NCBI GenBank assembly: GCA_030710605.1
Contig: CP092864.1
Location: forward strand, 140,246,533-140,310,532
Length of the DNA: 64,000 bases
DNA from: Cordylochernes scorpioides
Taxonomy: Eukaryota; Arthropoda; Arachnida; Pseudoscorpiones; Chernetidae
Reading direction: 5' to 3'
The notes beneath the pieces were generated by a model. The model ran no database searches. It had not been told where the DNA came from and saw nothing but the letters and a program-made list of their open reading frames with translations. The number at the start of each line of letters is the position of its first letter. Position 1 is the stretch's first letter. The translations under genes and the position numbers were made by a program. Below are positions 51,201-62,560 of this stretch, piece after piece.

Positions 51201-54200
51201 CGCTATTTTTAGCTTCCTTTTTATAAAATAACACTTCTTTCTTTGGATAAGTAGAATAATCAATCAAGTCAACAGAGAGAACTATCCCTGCCAACCCAAA
51301 ATATATAAGTTTTATAGATTAGTCGACCACACTTTGGAAGAAATATTCCAGCAGACAATTGATTCACTTCAGTAGAATTAGTTGATAAGTTGAAAAACAT
51401 GGTCTTACATATTTAGGAGCGATGAGAAAGAACATACCTTAGATTCACCACAATTTCAACCGCACCCTAATAGAGAATCAGGAACCTCTATTTTTAGTTT
51501 CTCTGGAACAACCACTTTAGTCTCCTATGTTCCAAAAAAAGAAAAAAGAAAATCGGTAATCAGATTGATAAAAAAGGTAAAAAAGAAAGGAGTCATTTTA
51601 TTGTTGATCTTGGGAGAGCATTGACTGATGAACACCTGGCCATACGTAATCTCAATTCTCTCCCACTGCAATTGCAGGCGACAATTCAAGAAGAATGATG
51701 GATCAAGTAAGCCAAGTGAATCTACGATGCCACAATAAACTTATACTCCAAAAAGGTGCTACAAATGTCCATCAAAAAGCGCAGTAAAAAATAAAAACCC
51801 TTTGCTCTGTATGTCAACTAAGCGTTTGCAATAAATTTTCTTTATAATTTTTGAAAACTGTAAAATAGATTATATTCAGAATTTTTAAAAGTCAAAATCT
51901 GTATATTAACTATATATTAATTAAATATTTTTTAAATATTGATTTCAATCATTATTCAGCGCTTATTTCATAAAGTTACATAGGTGGGTTGAATCTACCC
52001 AACCCGTCCAGTTACGTAAGAAAAATCCACCCGTCCAGTTAAGGGTTAAAATCACAGATTAATATCTTCAACACTACCGAACCGAACTTGTATCTCGAAT
52101 TTCGCTCGTAACTTAAAGCAAAAAATCACTTGCTCGTCGGCTCGTATCTCGAAAAACTCGTATGTTGGGGCGCTCGTATGTCGAGGTACCACTGTATAAA
52201 TTTATGGCATAAGAGGTTAAACCATATAAATGAAGAATACATGAAAATAATGAGCAAAGGACATATTGTAAGAGGATTGGATCCAAAATTTGAAAGGTTA
52301 CCAGAGTGAGAAGCATGCATAATGGGAAAACTGGTTCAGAAGCCATATAATATTACAGAAAATTATACAGTTAAGCCCCTGCAGTTGATTCATTTGGATT
52401 TATGTGGACCAATGCCATGTCAATCTTTAGGAGGATCTAAGTATTTTCTTTTTATGGTAGATGACTACAGTAGAAGAATCTTTGTATATTTCCTGAGATC
52501 AAAAGATGCGACCTTTGAAAGATTTGAATAATTTAAAGCAAGAGCCGAAAACGAATTAAGTCTTAGAATAAAAGATGTAAGAACCGACAATGGAACTGAA
52601 TTTTGTAACTCTAGATTTGAAGGACTTTTCAAGAGAAGTGGGATCCATCACCAACTTACCACAACATACTCACCACAAAGTAATGGAGTCGCAGAGAGAG
52701 TGAATAGGACTCTTATAGATACAGCGAGAACCTTACTAATTGACTCAAAATTACCCATGAAGTTTTGGGCAGAGGGAATTGCTACAGCTGCATACATTAA
52801 GAATTGTACCCCCCACAGGTCTATCAAGCACCATAAACCTATACAGAGATGGAATGGGAGGAAACCATCGGTCAAACACATTCGAATATTTGGATGTTTG
52901 ACACATTGGCTTGAAGGCAAAAGAAGAAGAAACAAGTTTTCACCAAAGGGTAGAAAGGGAATATTTATTGGTTATTCCATTAAAAGAAAAGCCTACAGAA
53001 TATATGATATAATGACAAAGAGAGTTCATGAAGTCAGATCAGTAAAATTTAGTGAAGATAAGAGAGGAATTGATTATGCAAATGATATTCAGGAAGATAC
53101 TAATTGTGATAATTTGACCTATAAAGGAAATTGTGAAGAAATAGTTGCTGAAGACTTTCTTATCTTGAAAGAAGACAATCCTGTCACAGAGAGTAAAATG
53201 AAGTCTCAGGAGGATACTTCAGTAAAGCCAGGTGGTGACTGTGAAAATGTCTCATCACAAACTGAACCGATACAGGAAAGATGCGCAAAAGGAGGAAGAA
53301 AGAAAGGAGAAACAAAGAGCATCTTAGGAGAACGGCACAAAGCAAGACTTGAAGAACAAGAAAGGAAATTGATTGAAGAAGGAGTTCGACGCTCACAAAG
53401 AATAAAGGATAGGAATGATGCAAACTTAATTATGGAAATAGATCATTATATCCCGGAGAACTTTAAAGAAGCAATAGATAGTGGAGAAAGAAATGAATGG
53501 CACAAAGCAATTGAAGAAGAGCTCTGTGAGATAGGGAAACATAAAGTATGGACACTAGTACCAAGGGAAAATGGTATGAAAGTAAACAATAGTAAATGGG
53601 TCTACAGTACGAAGAAAACATCAAATGACAGCATATATAAAAGAAAGGCCAGACCAGTTGCTGTTGGATGCAATCAAAGATATGGTGTGGACTATAAGGA
53701 CAAACTACGGAAATGTGCAGATAGCCTTGGACTTTCTGGTTAGGGCTTACACACAGGGGAGCGTGTGCTGTATATATATTAATTAATTGTTCCACAGAGT
53801 GTGTGTAAGCTCACAGGTAAATAGGCGCTAACCGAAAAAAAAAAAAAAAAGATCCTTTGTTTAATATTAGTTTCCCTTTTATATTTTGTTCTCTCTTGTA
53901 AATCAATAAATATAATGTTTAATTAGTAATTATTGGAATCAGTTTCATTAAATATTCTAAGCAAAGTCAACAGATATACTGTGACATTTGAAGACACATG
54001 AGATAACCAAGTGTGAACAGCCTCTGTCTCCTTCAAAAAAACATGACTGAGGACAAGGTAATAAGACCAAATCCAAATAAATAAATAGTGTGTGACGTTT
54101 CGGTAACACACACTATTTATTTATTTTTTTGGATTTGGTCTTATTACCTTGTGTTTATAATCTACTAGACGGGTGACCCGGGCTTCGCCCCGGGATTGAC

Positions 54201-57200
54201 CCGTGTGCATATCTACCCGAGTGATATATATTTAGATAATATTTTTTTAAATAATTGTTTGTTATTAGCATTATCTATTTGTTTGCATCAGCATAATTTA
54301 ATCTAATCTTTGATAGAGGGCGCTGTTCGTGAGCTAAGTAGAATAATTTGAATATATAGTTTTAATAATTGATTTATATATATTTTTAAAATAGCCTATC
54401 GTCTTCCCCGTATGTTTTTACCTTTGTATGGAAATTTTGGTTTGAATTAGTGAACTCCTGCGAATTTGTATACCGGACATACAAACAAACAAACATACAA
54501 ACATTGATTTTTATATATATAGATAATCCAAATTTTGCCTTATCATGACTGGCGACATCAAAGACTTTCCACTTCCTTTTGTCCATGAGTGTAAGTGTCC
54601 TTTAAGGAATGGCAACCTCTTAAAGGAGAGTTCATAATTAGTAAAAATGGTAAATTTATGATGAAACTAGTCCTTTGTAGAGTAGTGTCCTCTAGCAGGG
54701 AAGTTCTACTGTAATGCCATATCTAATATGAAGACCTAAAATAGAGCGTAACATTTCAGCCTTAAAGAAGACCCAATATCAGATGAGCTAGGTGACTACC
54801 AACCTGAGAAGTGACTTGTGAAGGTTAAGCAGAGTGTTGAGGGAAATGGTATCCAGATTCTGCAACCAATACCACCAGTTTATGGATCCACTCTATTTAC
54901 ATTTTTATTGTTATTGTAGTGTAGACACATTAAATAACAGCATTATTTGAAATACCCTCATGGACAAAACTTGAAGAAGCTGTACCTTTTAGCATCTATA
55001 TCGGGATTCAGACAATAACTCTGAAAGATAAACTTATTGACAAAACTTAAGGAAGTTGTACCTTTTAGCATCTATATCAGAATTTAGACAATAACTCTGA
55101 AAGATAAACTTATTGACAAAACTTAAGGAAGTTGTACCTTTTAGCATCTATATCGGGATTCAGACAATAACTCTGAAAGATACACTCATGGACAAAACTT
55201 AAGGAAGTTGTACCTTTTAGCATGTATATCAGAATTTAGACAATAACTCTGAAAGATAAACTTATTGACAAAACTTAAGGAAGTTGTACCTTTTAGCATC
55301 TATATCAGAATTTAGACAATAACTCTGAAAGATAAACTTATTGACAAAACTTAAGGAAGTTGTACCTTTTAGCATCTATATCGGGATTTAGACAATAACT
55401 CTGAAAGATATTACAGTGACTTTTATTGAAGACACATGAGATAACCAAATGTGAACAAAATTGCCCCTGTCATCTTCAAAAAAACAGACAACAAGTAACA
55501 TCAAAGACTTTCCATTTCCTTAAGTAATGTCCATGAAAATGTACTCTTTTATAAAAGATAATAGAATGCACACATACCAATATCAATAATCTATAAATAA
55601 TAAAAGTTAGAGAAGGCTTTTAGTTTCAAGTACAGTGTAACCTCTAACTTAAGGACACTTTGGCTCTTCAACTAGGTGTCTTTTAGAGAGAGGTGTCCTC
55701 TTACAGGAGAGCAGTTAATTAATAAACATGGTAATTTTGGTGATGAAAACTGTCCTTTGTATAGAGGTGTTCTCTTACTGGAGAGTAGCTTATTAGTCAG
55801 CTAATTGTTTATTTTTAATTATTCCATAATTGAATTGGCTTAATTTAATCACTTGAGATCCCAGTACAATTTAACTTTTGAACTATTTAAAAAAAAATAA
55901 TAATTTTTACCAATTTTATAGATAGATGGAAATTAAATCTATAAATGTGTAAACTCTACTATGGCACCTTTTTCAGGTTGTAGGAGATGTGCTTGGTGTC
56001 GAAGATTGTGGGGAAGAGTTTGTGGATTTCTTTTTTGAACACAGCATAGCTCTCTGTCACACACATGGGTTACTCATCTCCTTTTATGGGCACTACCATG
56101 GACATTGAGAAACATCAGGAAAATTAAAGATGAAGCCCCTAACTAGGTATTGATCTCATAGAAAAATCTCATGGTATTTTCCTTAATAAAATAATAGAGA
56201 AACAGGTAGGACAAGATGAAAATTTCTTTGTTTCTTCCTTTAATCAAGTTGTTGTTGTTGTGTCCAATGAAGAGCCGCAGATGTCTCCGTACATCTCTAT
56301 CACAGAAGTTGCAATGTCCTCTATCTTGGGTGTGTAAAGCTGCTGTTCTGGGTCATGTCAATTTTATGCAAGGCTGTGGCCATTGCTGGACATAAGAATA
56401 TGTGGGTAGGTGTTAGTTAAACACCAGGACAATTGTTACATGTCCTGTAGGTTCTTATGCCATTTGGATGTATTTTCATTCTTTTATAATGTTTCATTCT
56501 GAGTCTTGTGATTATTATTTTTTTTATTCTTCTCTAAGCGCATTTATGTCGCAAATTTGACCTTTCCTTGTCTTTTGATGTATTATATTGTATTTTTCCA
56601 TAGTATCAGCATCTAATACTGACATTTGTTCTTTCCTTTGGCTGAACTTTCTAGCTTCCTTTGCTAATTCATCTGCCATCTCATTACCCCCGATCCCCAA
56701 CATGGGCAGGATTCCATTGAAGAAAGCAGTTCTCCAATGGTTCCAGCTTTAATAAAGTAGATTCTACATGTTGGAAATTGGCTTAATTACACAGTGGTTG
56801 GTTTTATCTTGTTGGAGGAAAGAAGGAAGCAAGATAAACAAAAGTATATTCCTGTTGAAGAGGTAGCAATTCCAGATATTTCTACGATAGAACTTCTTGT
56901 GATTTGAATAAAATTTCAGTATTGTCTATGCGTCTATAGGTGTATGCGTGTATATATGTATATTCATTAGATAATAAAAAGGCATATATTGGATTTAATA
57001 AAAGATTTATTTTGCCAATATTTCGGCTGGCTGAACGCCAACCTTTATCGAGGCATTACATTTTTGCATACACAAACTCAGCGTCGCATAGTGTTATAAT
57101 ATCACAGTTGAAATCAACTATATGTATATATTTAAATTTAATGATGTAACTGTTAATAAAATTCAAAGAATATCTCTATATGTAAATAATATTTATGAAT

Positions 57201-59956
57201 CTTTCTAAGTAACTTTCTGTGTATCTTTCCATGTTGAATATTTTCTTTGTTATATTTGTATGTACATTTAGCGCAAGTGTCCCTAGGGGGACATAGCGTT
57301 TTGAATTGAAATAAATAAATAAATAAATAAAGTATTGTCTATGCTAATTGACATATCTGCCTATATAGTGCAGCTTTGTTGGTTTGTTAGTTGGCTAGCG
57401 GTTATTGGATAGGGCAGGCTGGCGTGAGCTGCTGGTGTACATATAATTTTATCTCTGATCCTTCTTTAATGTTCTATATCTTTAGGAAATAATTCTCTTC
57501 TATGAATATATAAATTTTCCCAACAATTCCCCATTTTATATTTGAACATTTCTGAGAGTCACCCTTTGTAAAATTTTTTTTTTCTAATAAAAACTTGAAA
57601 AAACTTTTTAAAAATATGAGGTTGATTCTTACACGAATCCAACCCCACCATTATGTGGAACTTTTTAAGTGCAAAAGTCAGGCTGTTTTCTCTACATGTG
57701 CAGACATGTGGCGAACTTACAGCAAAAGACAGTCATTATCTACCCACCACGATTAGCATGGCATGTATCAGGGATATAGTTGGGATAGGTAAACAAAACT
57801 ATCAAATATAAACACAAGGTAATAATAAATAGTGTGTGACATTTTGGTGCAACAGCACTTTTACCAAACGTCACACACTATTTATTTATTTGGATTTGGT
57901 CTTATTACCCTGTTTTTATAATATACTAGCCGAATGACCCGGGGAACGCCCGGGTTTTACCCGATTAAATGCTTTTATTCAAATACCATTCGTTATAATT
58001 ATAAATTGGCGCCGTGGATGTCTTTGTTGTATAATATATAAATGAGTTTTAAAAATTGTAAAAAAAAAATGTATCGGCCGGGAATCAAACCCGGGCCGCC
58101 CGCGTGGCAGGCGAGCATTCTACCACTGAACCACCGATGGTTATGAGAAATGGCCATATTTGGGTATTTATTTCATTCACAAAAGCAAATGGTGACAGAA
58201 TTGATTAAAAAATAATTGATTATGACGCTGATAACTGTATATTTTAATAATCCATTTTGTGCCTTATCAAATGTAAAGCAAATAAAAATGAAGAGGGAAC
58301 TTACAAAAACGTAATTATCCTGAAATACTAAAATTCTTCAATTTTTGAGGTGAAGAAAGTCAAATTTAGAACAAAATAAAAATGTGTATGACGGAAGAGT
58401 TTTGTATCTTCTTAAACAAGAAAAGTCAGTGACCGGCGGTTTAAACCATCAATTTCTGACAGCCATTAACCGGGATCGAAACCCGCATTGGACACTTTTT
58501 TTTATATGTAAAGAACCTGTTCATATTATTCATTGTGAATAACATAGGCTAGGGGTTGTTCTTTTTGAGTGGTATCTAATAAAGTTATTTTGGAACATCT
58601 CTTTAAACATTGTAAAGACATATCTGCAAAGTGGATGTATAAGTTTAGACAAGATATCTCATTCTATAAAAGTTCATGTATTTTGAATTTATTTGGTATG
58701 TAAGTAGACTTACCTGGTAGAGGTTTGTAGAAATTGTGGTAGAGCAGGACCAGATCAGACAACATGTTGTGACCAACCAGGGGCTGTACAACAGAAAAAC
58801 AGAAAATGCACACAATCAACAACAGGCAGTGTCCATGTCTAGGGACAAGTGTATATCTTAATGTAAGAAGGTGCAGGTACTAACCTTTTTTGCCTCAATA
58901 AGTGCTTTCACAATTCTGGAGAAGCCGAGCATTTCATTCAGCACCCTGACACATTCGAGAACAATATTAAATAAATACCATCAAGAGAGAATGAATGTAA
59001 CTAAATTACATTAAAACCAAGATTAATTGAAAATTTGTGACATTCATAAAATATCATTGTTGTTAGTGTCAAAGTCAACTTTTGGTGACAATATGGGTAA
59101 ATATTCTCTAATTTGATCTGTTGTTTATTTTTGTTATTCTGTTATTATTATTCATTTTAGAAATGGCATCAAATAGATGACGGGTATAAATTGTATTGGA
59201 CCTTTGACCACCGTTTTCGAGGCAACGAGTCCCTAGCCCCTCAATTCGAAAAAACCATGACGGAATTATTTTTAACATGTCCTGCCTCAGCTACAAACCC
59301 TTCTAGAACAGGCCCGATGAGACCAGGAACTTAACCACCTGACTGGACCAGACCACAAGTCCAGCATTGGACCAGGCCTTGGTTACCTTATTAAAAGGTA
59401 CAACTTCCTTACGTATTGTGAAGATAGAGGCTGCCTGGCCGGCATTCATATTTCTTGAAAAAAGACACCTCGGCCAGTATAAATCTTTTTATTACCTCGA
59501 CGTTTCGACAAAAATCTTTTGTCCTCGTCAGGAGCAAACAAAAATTAAAACATATAGCAAGGCGTTAAAAATTATTCTAAGGCTCTAAGGGCGTTCTCAC
59601 GCGATATTCGAAATTTTGTACAACATCTAAAGCACGAGTCAAAAATAAATATTTAACTCACAAAAGACTATGATATTTGAAATAAAATTATGATATACAT
59701 ATATATATTAAGAAATTATAAACAAAAATAAATGTAAAAAAAAAAAAATGAATAAAAAATAATAACATTTAAATGATTTCAAAATAGTATATATTAATCG
59801 ATAATTAATTCCTTACGAGTGTATGAGTGCATATGTGTTTCGAGTTCTACAGATTTGTAAAATTCAATTAAAAAAAAAAACTTACTGCGAGTCAATATTC
59901 TTGATGGTGGCATCAAATTCCTCTCTCTGCTTGGGTGTCACTTTGTTGACAACTAG
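45224..59956 (-). CDS. PNLDC1: PNLDC1-like gene, right copy, six exons, incomplete
   Basis: Exons in transcription order: 59886-59956, 58885-58945, 58714-58783, 55968-56053, 54804-54859, 45224-45291. The first five duplicate left-arm exons with identical lengths and splice sites. The sixth is found only here because the left arm ends first. No frameshift or stop seen. Upstream exons would lie past the window, downstream ones across the gap. Allele versus paralogue is unresolved. Confidence 0.75.
45438..46020. mobile_element. hAT-type non-autonomous element
   Basis: Ends CAGGGACCGGCAAACT and AGTTTGCCGATCTCTG, with an 8-bp duplication GTCTATGG/GTCTAAGG (one change). No transposase ORF in the 583 bp. 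Confidence 0.8.
46280..46404 (+). pseudogene. Partner-LINE 3' end
   Basis: ATTGACTGTATTGACTTATT ... AAGCTTTACAAGCTTGATAC, then ATTGAGTGGAGATAAGAAT, where a SINE-B is inserted in the tail itself. Confidence 0.55.
46405..46711 (-). mobile_element. SINE-B with internal deletion
   Basis: Duplication GGAGATAAGAAT on both sides (46393-46404 and 46712-46723). Lacks about 60 bp after the tail ('atctccacactgggtgaag'). Confidence 0.8.
46935..47115. mobile_element. pogo-like MITE, old copy
   Basis: GACTTCTCTGTAAAGGACAACA to GGAGGTTCTACTG; the left end is eroded. Confidence 0.55.
47165..47360 (-). mobile_element. SINE-T, degenerate
   Basis: Retains the order GTGCCAAAGCCC, TTGCACTCGC, GGACTTTTTCAAGAAT, a T-run and a decayed tRNA-like head near 47300-47350. 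Confidence 0.5.
47385..47575. repeat. PLE-type terminal repeats without PLE coding sequence
   Basis: Inverted 'aatacgaccaaataaattaatagtgtgtgac' and 'cactatttatttatttgg' pieces around GGTAAGAGCGTTGTTACCAT. Confidence 0.5.
47581..47995 (-). mobile_element. Helitron-like element
   Basis: Minus-strand 3' end CGGGCGTTGCCCGGGTCATT then CGGCTAG. Shares its body with 1676-2017 but has about 80 extra bases (47705-47785) between the inverted TAAATGCATATATTAG segments. Confidence 0.65.
47996..48357 (+). mobile_element. SINE-B, near full length (counterpart of 44315)
   Basis: From CCACCTTTGCCGGTCCCAAG to the GGAGATAAGAAAGAAGAAG tail. The inverted repeat begins exactly in this element. Confidence 0.8.
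48545..48742 (+). mobile_element. SINE-B, truncated
   Basis: Counterpart of 43928-44127, with several substitutions (CAGTTGGCCCAACTG for CAGCTGGCCCGGCTG). Confidence 0.75.
49508..49888 (+). pseudogene. copia gag, frameshifted near its end
   Basis: MAEYNFLSQTKIEPLTGTNY as in the left copy, but one A is missing near 49868 (ATGAACTGC for ATGAAACTGC), ending the frame early. Confidence 0.85.
50150..50828 (+). pseudogene. copia zinc knuckle (broken), protease and pre-integrase
   Basis: The knuckle reads CFVCNKKD then shifts frame (one G lost relative to the left copy). The protease site reads INLGCT, again without the catalytic Asp. The frame then opens 50450-50828 with LHVPSLRNNLLSVYELVNKG, up to the pogo insertion. 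Confidence 0.8.
50829..52194. mobile_element. pogo/Tigger-like MITE inside copia, carrying piggyBac
   Basis: CAGTGGTACCTCGACATACG ... CGTATGTCGAGGTACCACTG, TA duplication at 50827-50828 and 52195-52196. Counterpart of 40486-41841. Confidence 0.85.
50933..52045 (+). mobile_element. piggyBac element remnant with decayed transposase
   Basis: TTAA at 50929-50932 and 52046-52049. At about 51340-51440 the plus strand reads RNIPADN, FTSVELVDKLKN, like the piggyBac transposase (NxPxDNxFTSxxLxxxL). Further on VDLGRALTDEHLAIRNLNSL and a C-terminal Cys-rich scrap are readable. Several stops. Confidence 0.75.
52195..52695 (+). pseudogene. copia integrase, zinc-binding and catalytic core
   Basis: NLWHKRLNHINEEYM ... 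a stop replaces the Cys codon in the zinc site (TGA for TGC near 52307), then LIHLDLCGP, a stop at 'FERFE', RTDNGTEF and GVAERVN. The D, D and E positions are all visible. Confidence 0.8.
52700..53743 (+). pseudogene. copia integrase C-terminus to truncated RT
   Basis: 347 open codons ending KARPVAVGCNQRYGVDYKD and a short unrelated tail. It stops at the point where copia RT normally continues to its catalytic motifs; the LTR starts 20 bp later, so the deletion removed RT core and RNase H. Confidence 0.85.
54050..54165. repeat. PLE-type terminal palindrome
   Basis: Counterpart of 38515-38625, here GTGTGTGACGTTTCGGTAAC followed by ACACACTATTTATTTATT. Confidence 0.6.
54165..54533 (-). mobile_element. 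Helitron-like element
   Basis: Counterpart of 38151-38508. Minus-strand ends TCTATATATATAAAAATC and CGTCTAG. Confidence 0.75.
54804..54859 (-). CDS. PNLDC1: PNLDC1-like exon (counterpart of 37802-37857)
   Basis: Same 56 nt and splice sites, NLDTISLNTLLNLHKSLL. It joins 45224-45291 in phase. Confidence 0.85.
54940..55545. mobile_element. Tc1-like MITE with amplified right end
   Basis: Six 76-bp units (TCATGGACAAAACTTGAAGA ... AATAACTCTGAAAGATA), then the single body 'cagtgacttttattgaagacacatg' and the other end. Some units carry AAACTTATTGACAAAAC, a state not seen in the left arm. Confidence 0.8.
55630..55800. mobile_element. pogo-like MITE, old copy
   Basis: Counterpart of 36950-37105. Confidence 0.5.
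55968..56053 (-). CDS. PNLDC1: PNLDC1-like exon (counterpart of 36685-36770)
   Basis: Same 86 nt with SYAVFKKEIHKLFPTIFDTK. The weak GTGCCA donor is conserved. Confidence 0.9.
56250..56720 (-). pseudogene. LINE RNase H domain and 3' end
   Basis: Counterpart of 35990-36480. Minus strand keeps GNEMADELAKEARKFSQRKE and the RRHLRLFIGH tail with (CAA)n. Confidence 0.65.
56990..57120 (-). repeat. PLE-type hammerhead-like terminus, right arm only
   Basis: Minus strand: CCTCGATAAAGGTTGGCGTT ... CCAGCCGAAATATTGGC, then AATAAATCTTTTATTAAATCC. Same layout (arm, GAAA, AATAAA-type stretch) as other PLE termini. It sits where the left arm has the 83-bp minisatellite. Confidence 0.4.
57600..57790 (+). mobile_element. 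SINE-T, degenerate 3' part
   Basis: Counterpart of 34380-34560. Confidence 0.5.
57926..58250 (-). mobile_element. Helitron-like element carrying tRNA-Gly
   Basis: Counterpart of 33931-34253. 3' end CGGGCGTTCCCCGGGTCATT then CGGCTAG. Confidence 0.6.
58070..58140 (-). tRNA. tRNA-Gly(GCC)-like sequence in a Helitron
   Basis: Minus strand keeps TGGTTCAGTGGTAGAATGCT and anticodon loop CTGCCAC, but the B box reads GGTTTGATTCC and the acceptor CCGATAC, so it looks more decayed than the left copy. Confidence 0.6.
58714..58783 (-). CDS. PNLDC1: PNLDC1-like exon with ExoII motif (counterpart of 33389-33458)
   Basis: Same 70 nt; GHNMLSD retained. Acceptor 'gttgtacag'. Confidence 0.9.
58885..58945 (-). 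CDS. PNLDC1: PNLDC1-like exon (counterpart of 33227-33287)
   Basis: Same 61 nt; the first base is G instead of A, a synonymous Gln codon across the junction (CAG versus CAA). Confidence 0.85.
59496..59534 (-). ncRNA. Hammerhead-like motif at a PLE-type terminus
   Basis: Counterpart of 32634-32672: core CTGACGA, stem II GACAAAA/TTTTGTC with loop GAT instead of GCT, GAAACGTC, CTC/GAG outer stem. The only change I see is in the loop. Confidence 0.55.
59886..59956 (-). CDS. PNLDC1: PNLDC1-like exon (counterpart of 32212-32282)
   Basis: Same 71 nt, LVVNKVTPKQREEFDATIKN. The preceding exons of this copy would lie beyond the window end. Confidence 0.85.
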
Positions 59957-60060
59957 CTGCAAAGACATGGAAGTTGTAGAACAAACAAGTTAAACTGTGG
60001 ACAAAGACATCCTCTCTTCTCAACTGAGAAATGTTACTTGGTGCCTTTTATCAAGTTTTA

Positions 60061-61122
60061 AATTGTCTCTTAAAATATTTTTTCTCATAATCTAGTATCT
60101 TTATTTTTTTAGGTTAAAATTATTATGTCCTGTGATTTTTCTATGTTCTACAAGTGCAGAATTCTCAATTTTATCCCATTTCAGAGCATATTCATGGTTT
60201 TTCATTCTTTCTTTTAAAGTTCTGGATGCTTGTCCTACATAGCATTGGTCACATTTTTCATATTTCACTTCTTAAATTAAACCTGCTCTTTTTGGTAATT
60301 GAGTGTTCTTATGATTGTTGATATATTGAGAAATAGGGTTACATGGTTTCCATGCAATTTTTATTTTTTCACACTTTTTGAATATATTAGTAAAAATTAT
60401 CTTGCAAAATTTTGGTTTATAAATGGCAATGTGATAAATTTGGCTTCTTTGTTTTTGCACTTTAGATTTTGAATTAAAGTACTATTCTCATATTTTTGTT
60501 TCATGTCTTCTATTATTCTATCAAATTGATGAGAAATCTTCATTGATGTTCTTTTTGATGTTGTTAATTTCTATATTTCTTTTGCTGTATCATTAATGAG
60601 CGTAAAAGTTCTATATATAAGAGGTTTTTTACTTATCCTACTTTTTGGCTGAAATGGTGCTGTGAGTTAAAGTTCCAATAAGTTCCTGTATGTGTTGGTT
60701 TTTTGTATATAGAGGTTGTAATATTGTTATTATTGTATGATAAGTTCTTGTCCAGGAAATTTATTGATTTGTTGTTATCTACTTCCATAGAGTAATTGAT
60801 ATCAGGACATAGATTGTTGAAAGTATCCTTTTTTTTTCACTTCTTTGATTATTAAATAAAATGGAGTCATCTACATATCTTTTGAAATAATAAAAATCAT
60901 TTTAATTGAATTTAGAGCTTTTATTTCTAATTGGCCTATAGTAATACAAGCTGCATTTGGTGATATTGGACTACCCATTGTTGCACCTTTCATTTGGAGA
61001 TATATTTGGTCATCATAAATAAAGTATGTTGTTTTCGAACAAAATTCTATTCCAATTAAAAATTCAAATCTTGACAAATTATTTCTTTTTGATTCTTTTA
61101 TCACATGGTTTAATGCATCCAT
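60061..61122 (-). pseudogene. PLE RT to GIY-YIG, frameshifted
   Basis: MDALNHVIKESKRNNLSRFE, QMKGATMGSPISPN, then frame changes near 60900 and 60550; the endonuclease part PKRAGLI is followed by a stop. Confidence 0.75.
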
Positions 61123-61140
61123 AATTGTGGATATAGGGAT

Positions 61141-62560
61141 TTAAAAAATTATGATGCACATGTTCCCAATATATATGGTGCTCCAAAGGTCCACAAGCCT
61201 AACTATCCATTACACCCAACATATGCCTTGGAAAAATGGTTAGCACAACGATTAAAAATCTACCTATATTTAATGAAAATGAAATTGTTAACTCCTATGA
61301 ATTCAAATAAGATATTATTGACAAGAAGCTAAATAGAAATCAAAGAATTATATCTTTAGATGTTGAATCCATGTTTACACATCAATCCCTATACCCACAA
61401 TTATGGATGCATTAAACCATGTGATAAAAGAATCAAAAAGAAATAATTTGTCAAGATTTGAATTTTTAATTGGAATAGAATTTTGTTCGAAAACAACATA
61501 CTTTATTTATGATGACCAAATATATCTACAAATGGAAGGTGCAACAATGGGTAGTCCAATATCACCAAACGCAGCTTGTATTACTATAGGCCAATTAGAA
61601 ATAAAAGCGCTAAATTCACTTAAAAATGATTTTTATTATTTCAAAATATATGTAGATGACTCCATTTTATTTAATAACACAGATAGACAAAACTTAAGGA
61701 AGTTGTACCTTATAGCATATATATCAATGTGCATCAAATATCTCTCAGAGTTATTTTCTGAATCCCGATATATATATGCTATAAGGTACAACTTCCTTAA
61801 GTTTTGTCTATCAGTGTAACCAGGGAAGTGAACAAAAAATATTGGATACTTTCAACAACCTATGTCCTGATATCAATTACTCTATGGAAGTAGATAACAA
61901 CAAATCAATAAATTTCCTGGACATGAACTTATCATACAATAATAACAATATTACAACCTCTATATACAAAAAAACCAACACATACAGGAACTTATTGGAA
62001 CTATAGCTAACAGCACCATTTCAACCAAAAAGTAGGATAAGTAAAAAAGCTCTTATATATAGAACTTTTACGCTCATTAATGATACAGCAAAAGAAATAT
62101 AGAAATTAACAACATCAATGAAGATTTCTCATCAAATTGATAGAATAATAGAAGACATGAAACAAAAATATGAGAATAGTACTTTAATTCAAAATCTAAA
62201 GTGCAAAAACAAAGAAGCCAAATTTATCACATTGCCATTTATAAACCAAAAGTTTTCAAGAGAGAGAGAGAGAGAGAGAGAAATTTTACTAATATATTCA
62301 AAAAGTATGAAAAAATAAACATTGCATGGAAACCATGTAACCCTATCTCTCAATATATCAACAATCATAAGAACACTCAATTACCAAAAAGAGCAGGTTT
62401 AATTTATGAAGTGAAATGTGACCAATGCTATGTAGGACAAACATCCAGAACTTTAAATGAAAGAATGAAAAACCATGTATATGCTCTGAAATGGGATAAA
62501 ATTGAGAATTCTGCACTTGTAGAACATAGAAAAATCACAGGACATAATATTTTTACCTAA
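61141..62560 (+). pseudogene. PLE RT to GIY-YIG, interrupted by a MITE
   Basis: YGAPKVHKPN start, QMEGATMGSPISPN, FKIYVDDSILF (R to I before YVDD). A 140-bp MITE at 61676 splits the RT. A (GA)n expansion at 62258-62281 shifts the frame, and GLIYEVKCDQCYVGQTSRTL remains. Confidence 0.8.
61676..61815. mobile_element. Short palindromic Tc1-like MITE in the PLE
   Basis: Ends CACAGATAGACAAAACTTAA and TTAAGTTTTGTCTATCAGTG around a TATAGCATATATAT hairpin. Absent from the homologous PLE at 29420, showing a clean empty site 'aataatcaggg'. Confidence 0.85.

Larger units (their letters stand above)
49053..53972 (+). mobile_element. Ty1/copia retrotransposon, right copy, non-autonomous
   Basis: LTRs 49053-49256 and about 53766-53972. 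PBS TGGTAGCAGAGC at 49259-49270; purine tract CACAGGGGAGCG just before the 3' LTR. Same nested insertion and same missing RT core and RNase H as the left copy, so these features predate arm divergence. Confidence 0.9.

Noticed and set aside
62201-62380. Overlapping minus-strand ORF at the (GA)n stretch
   Set aside because: Produced by the GA microsatellite inside a PLE pseudogene.
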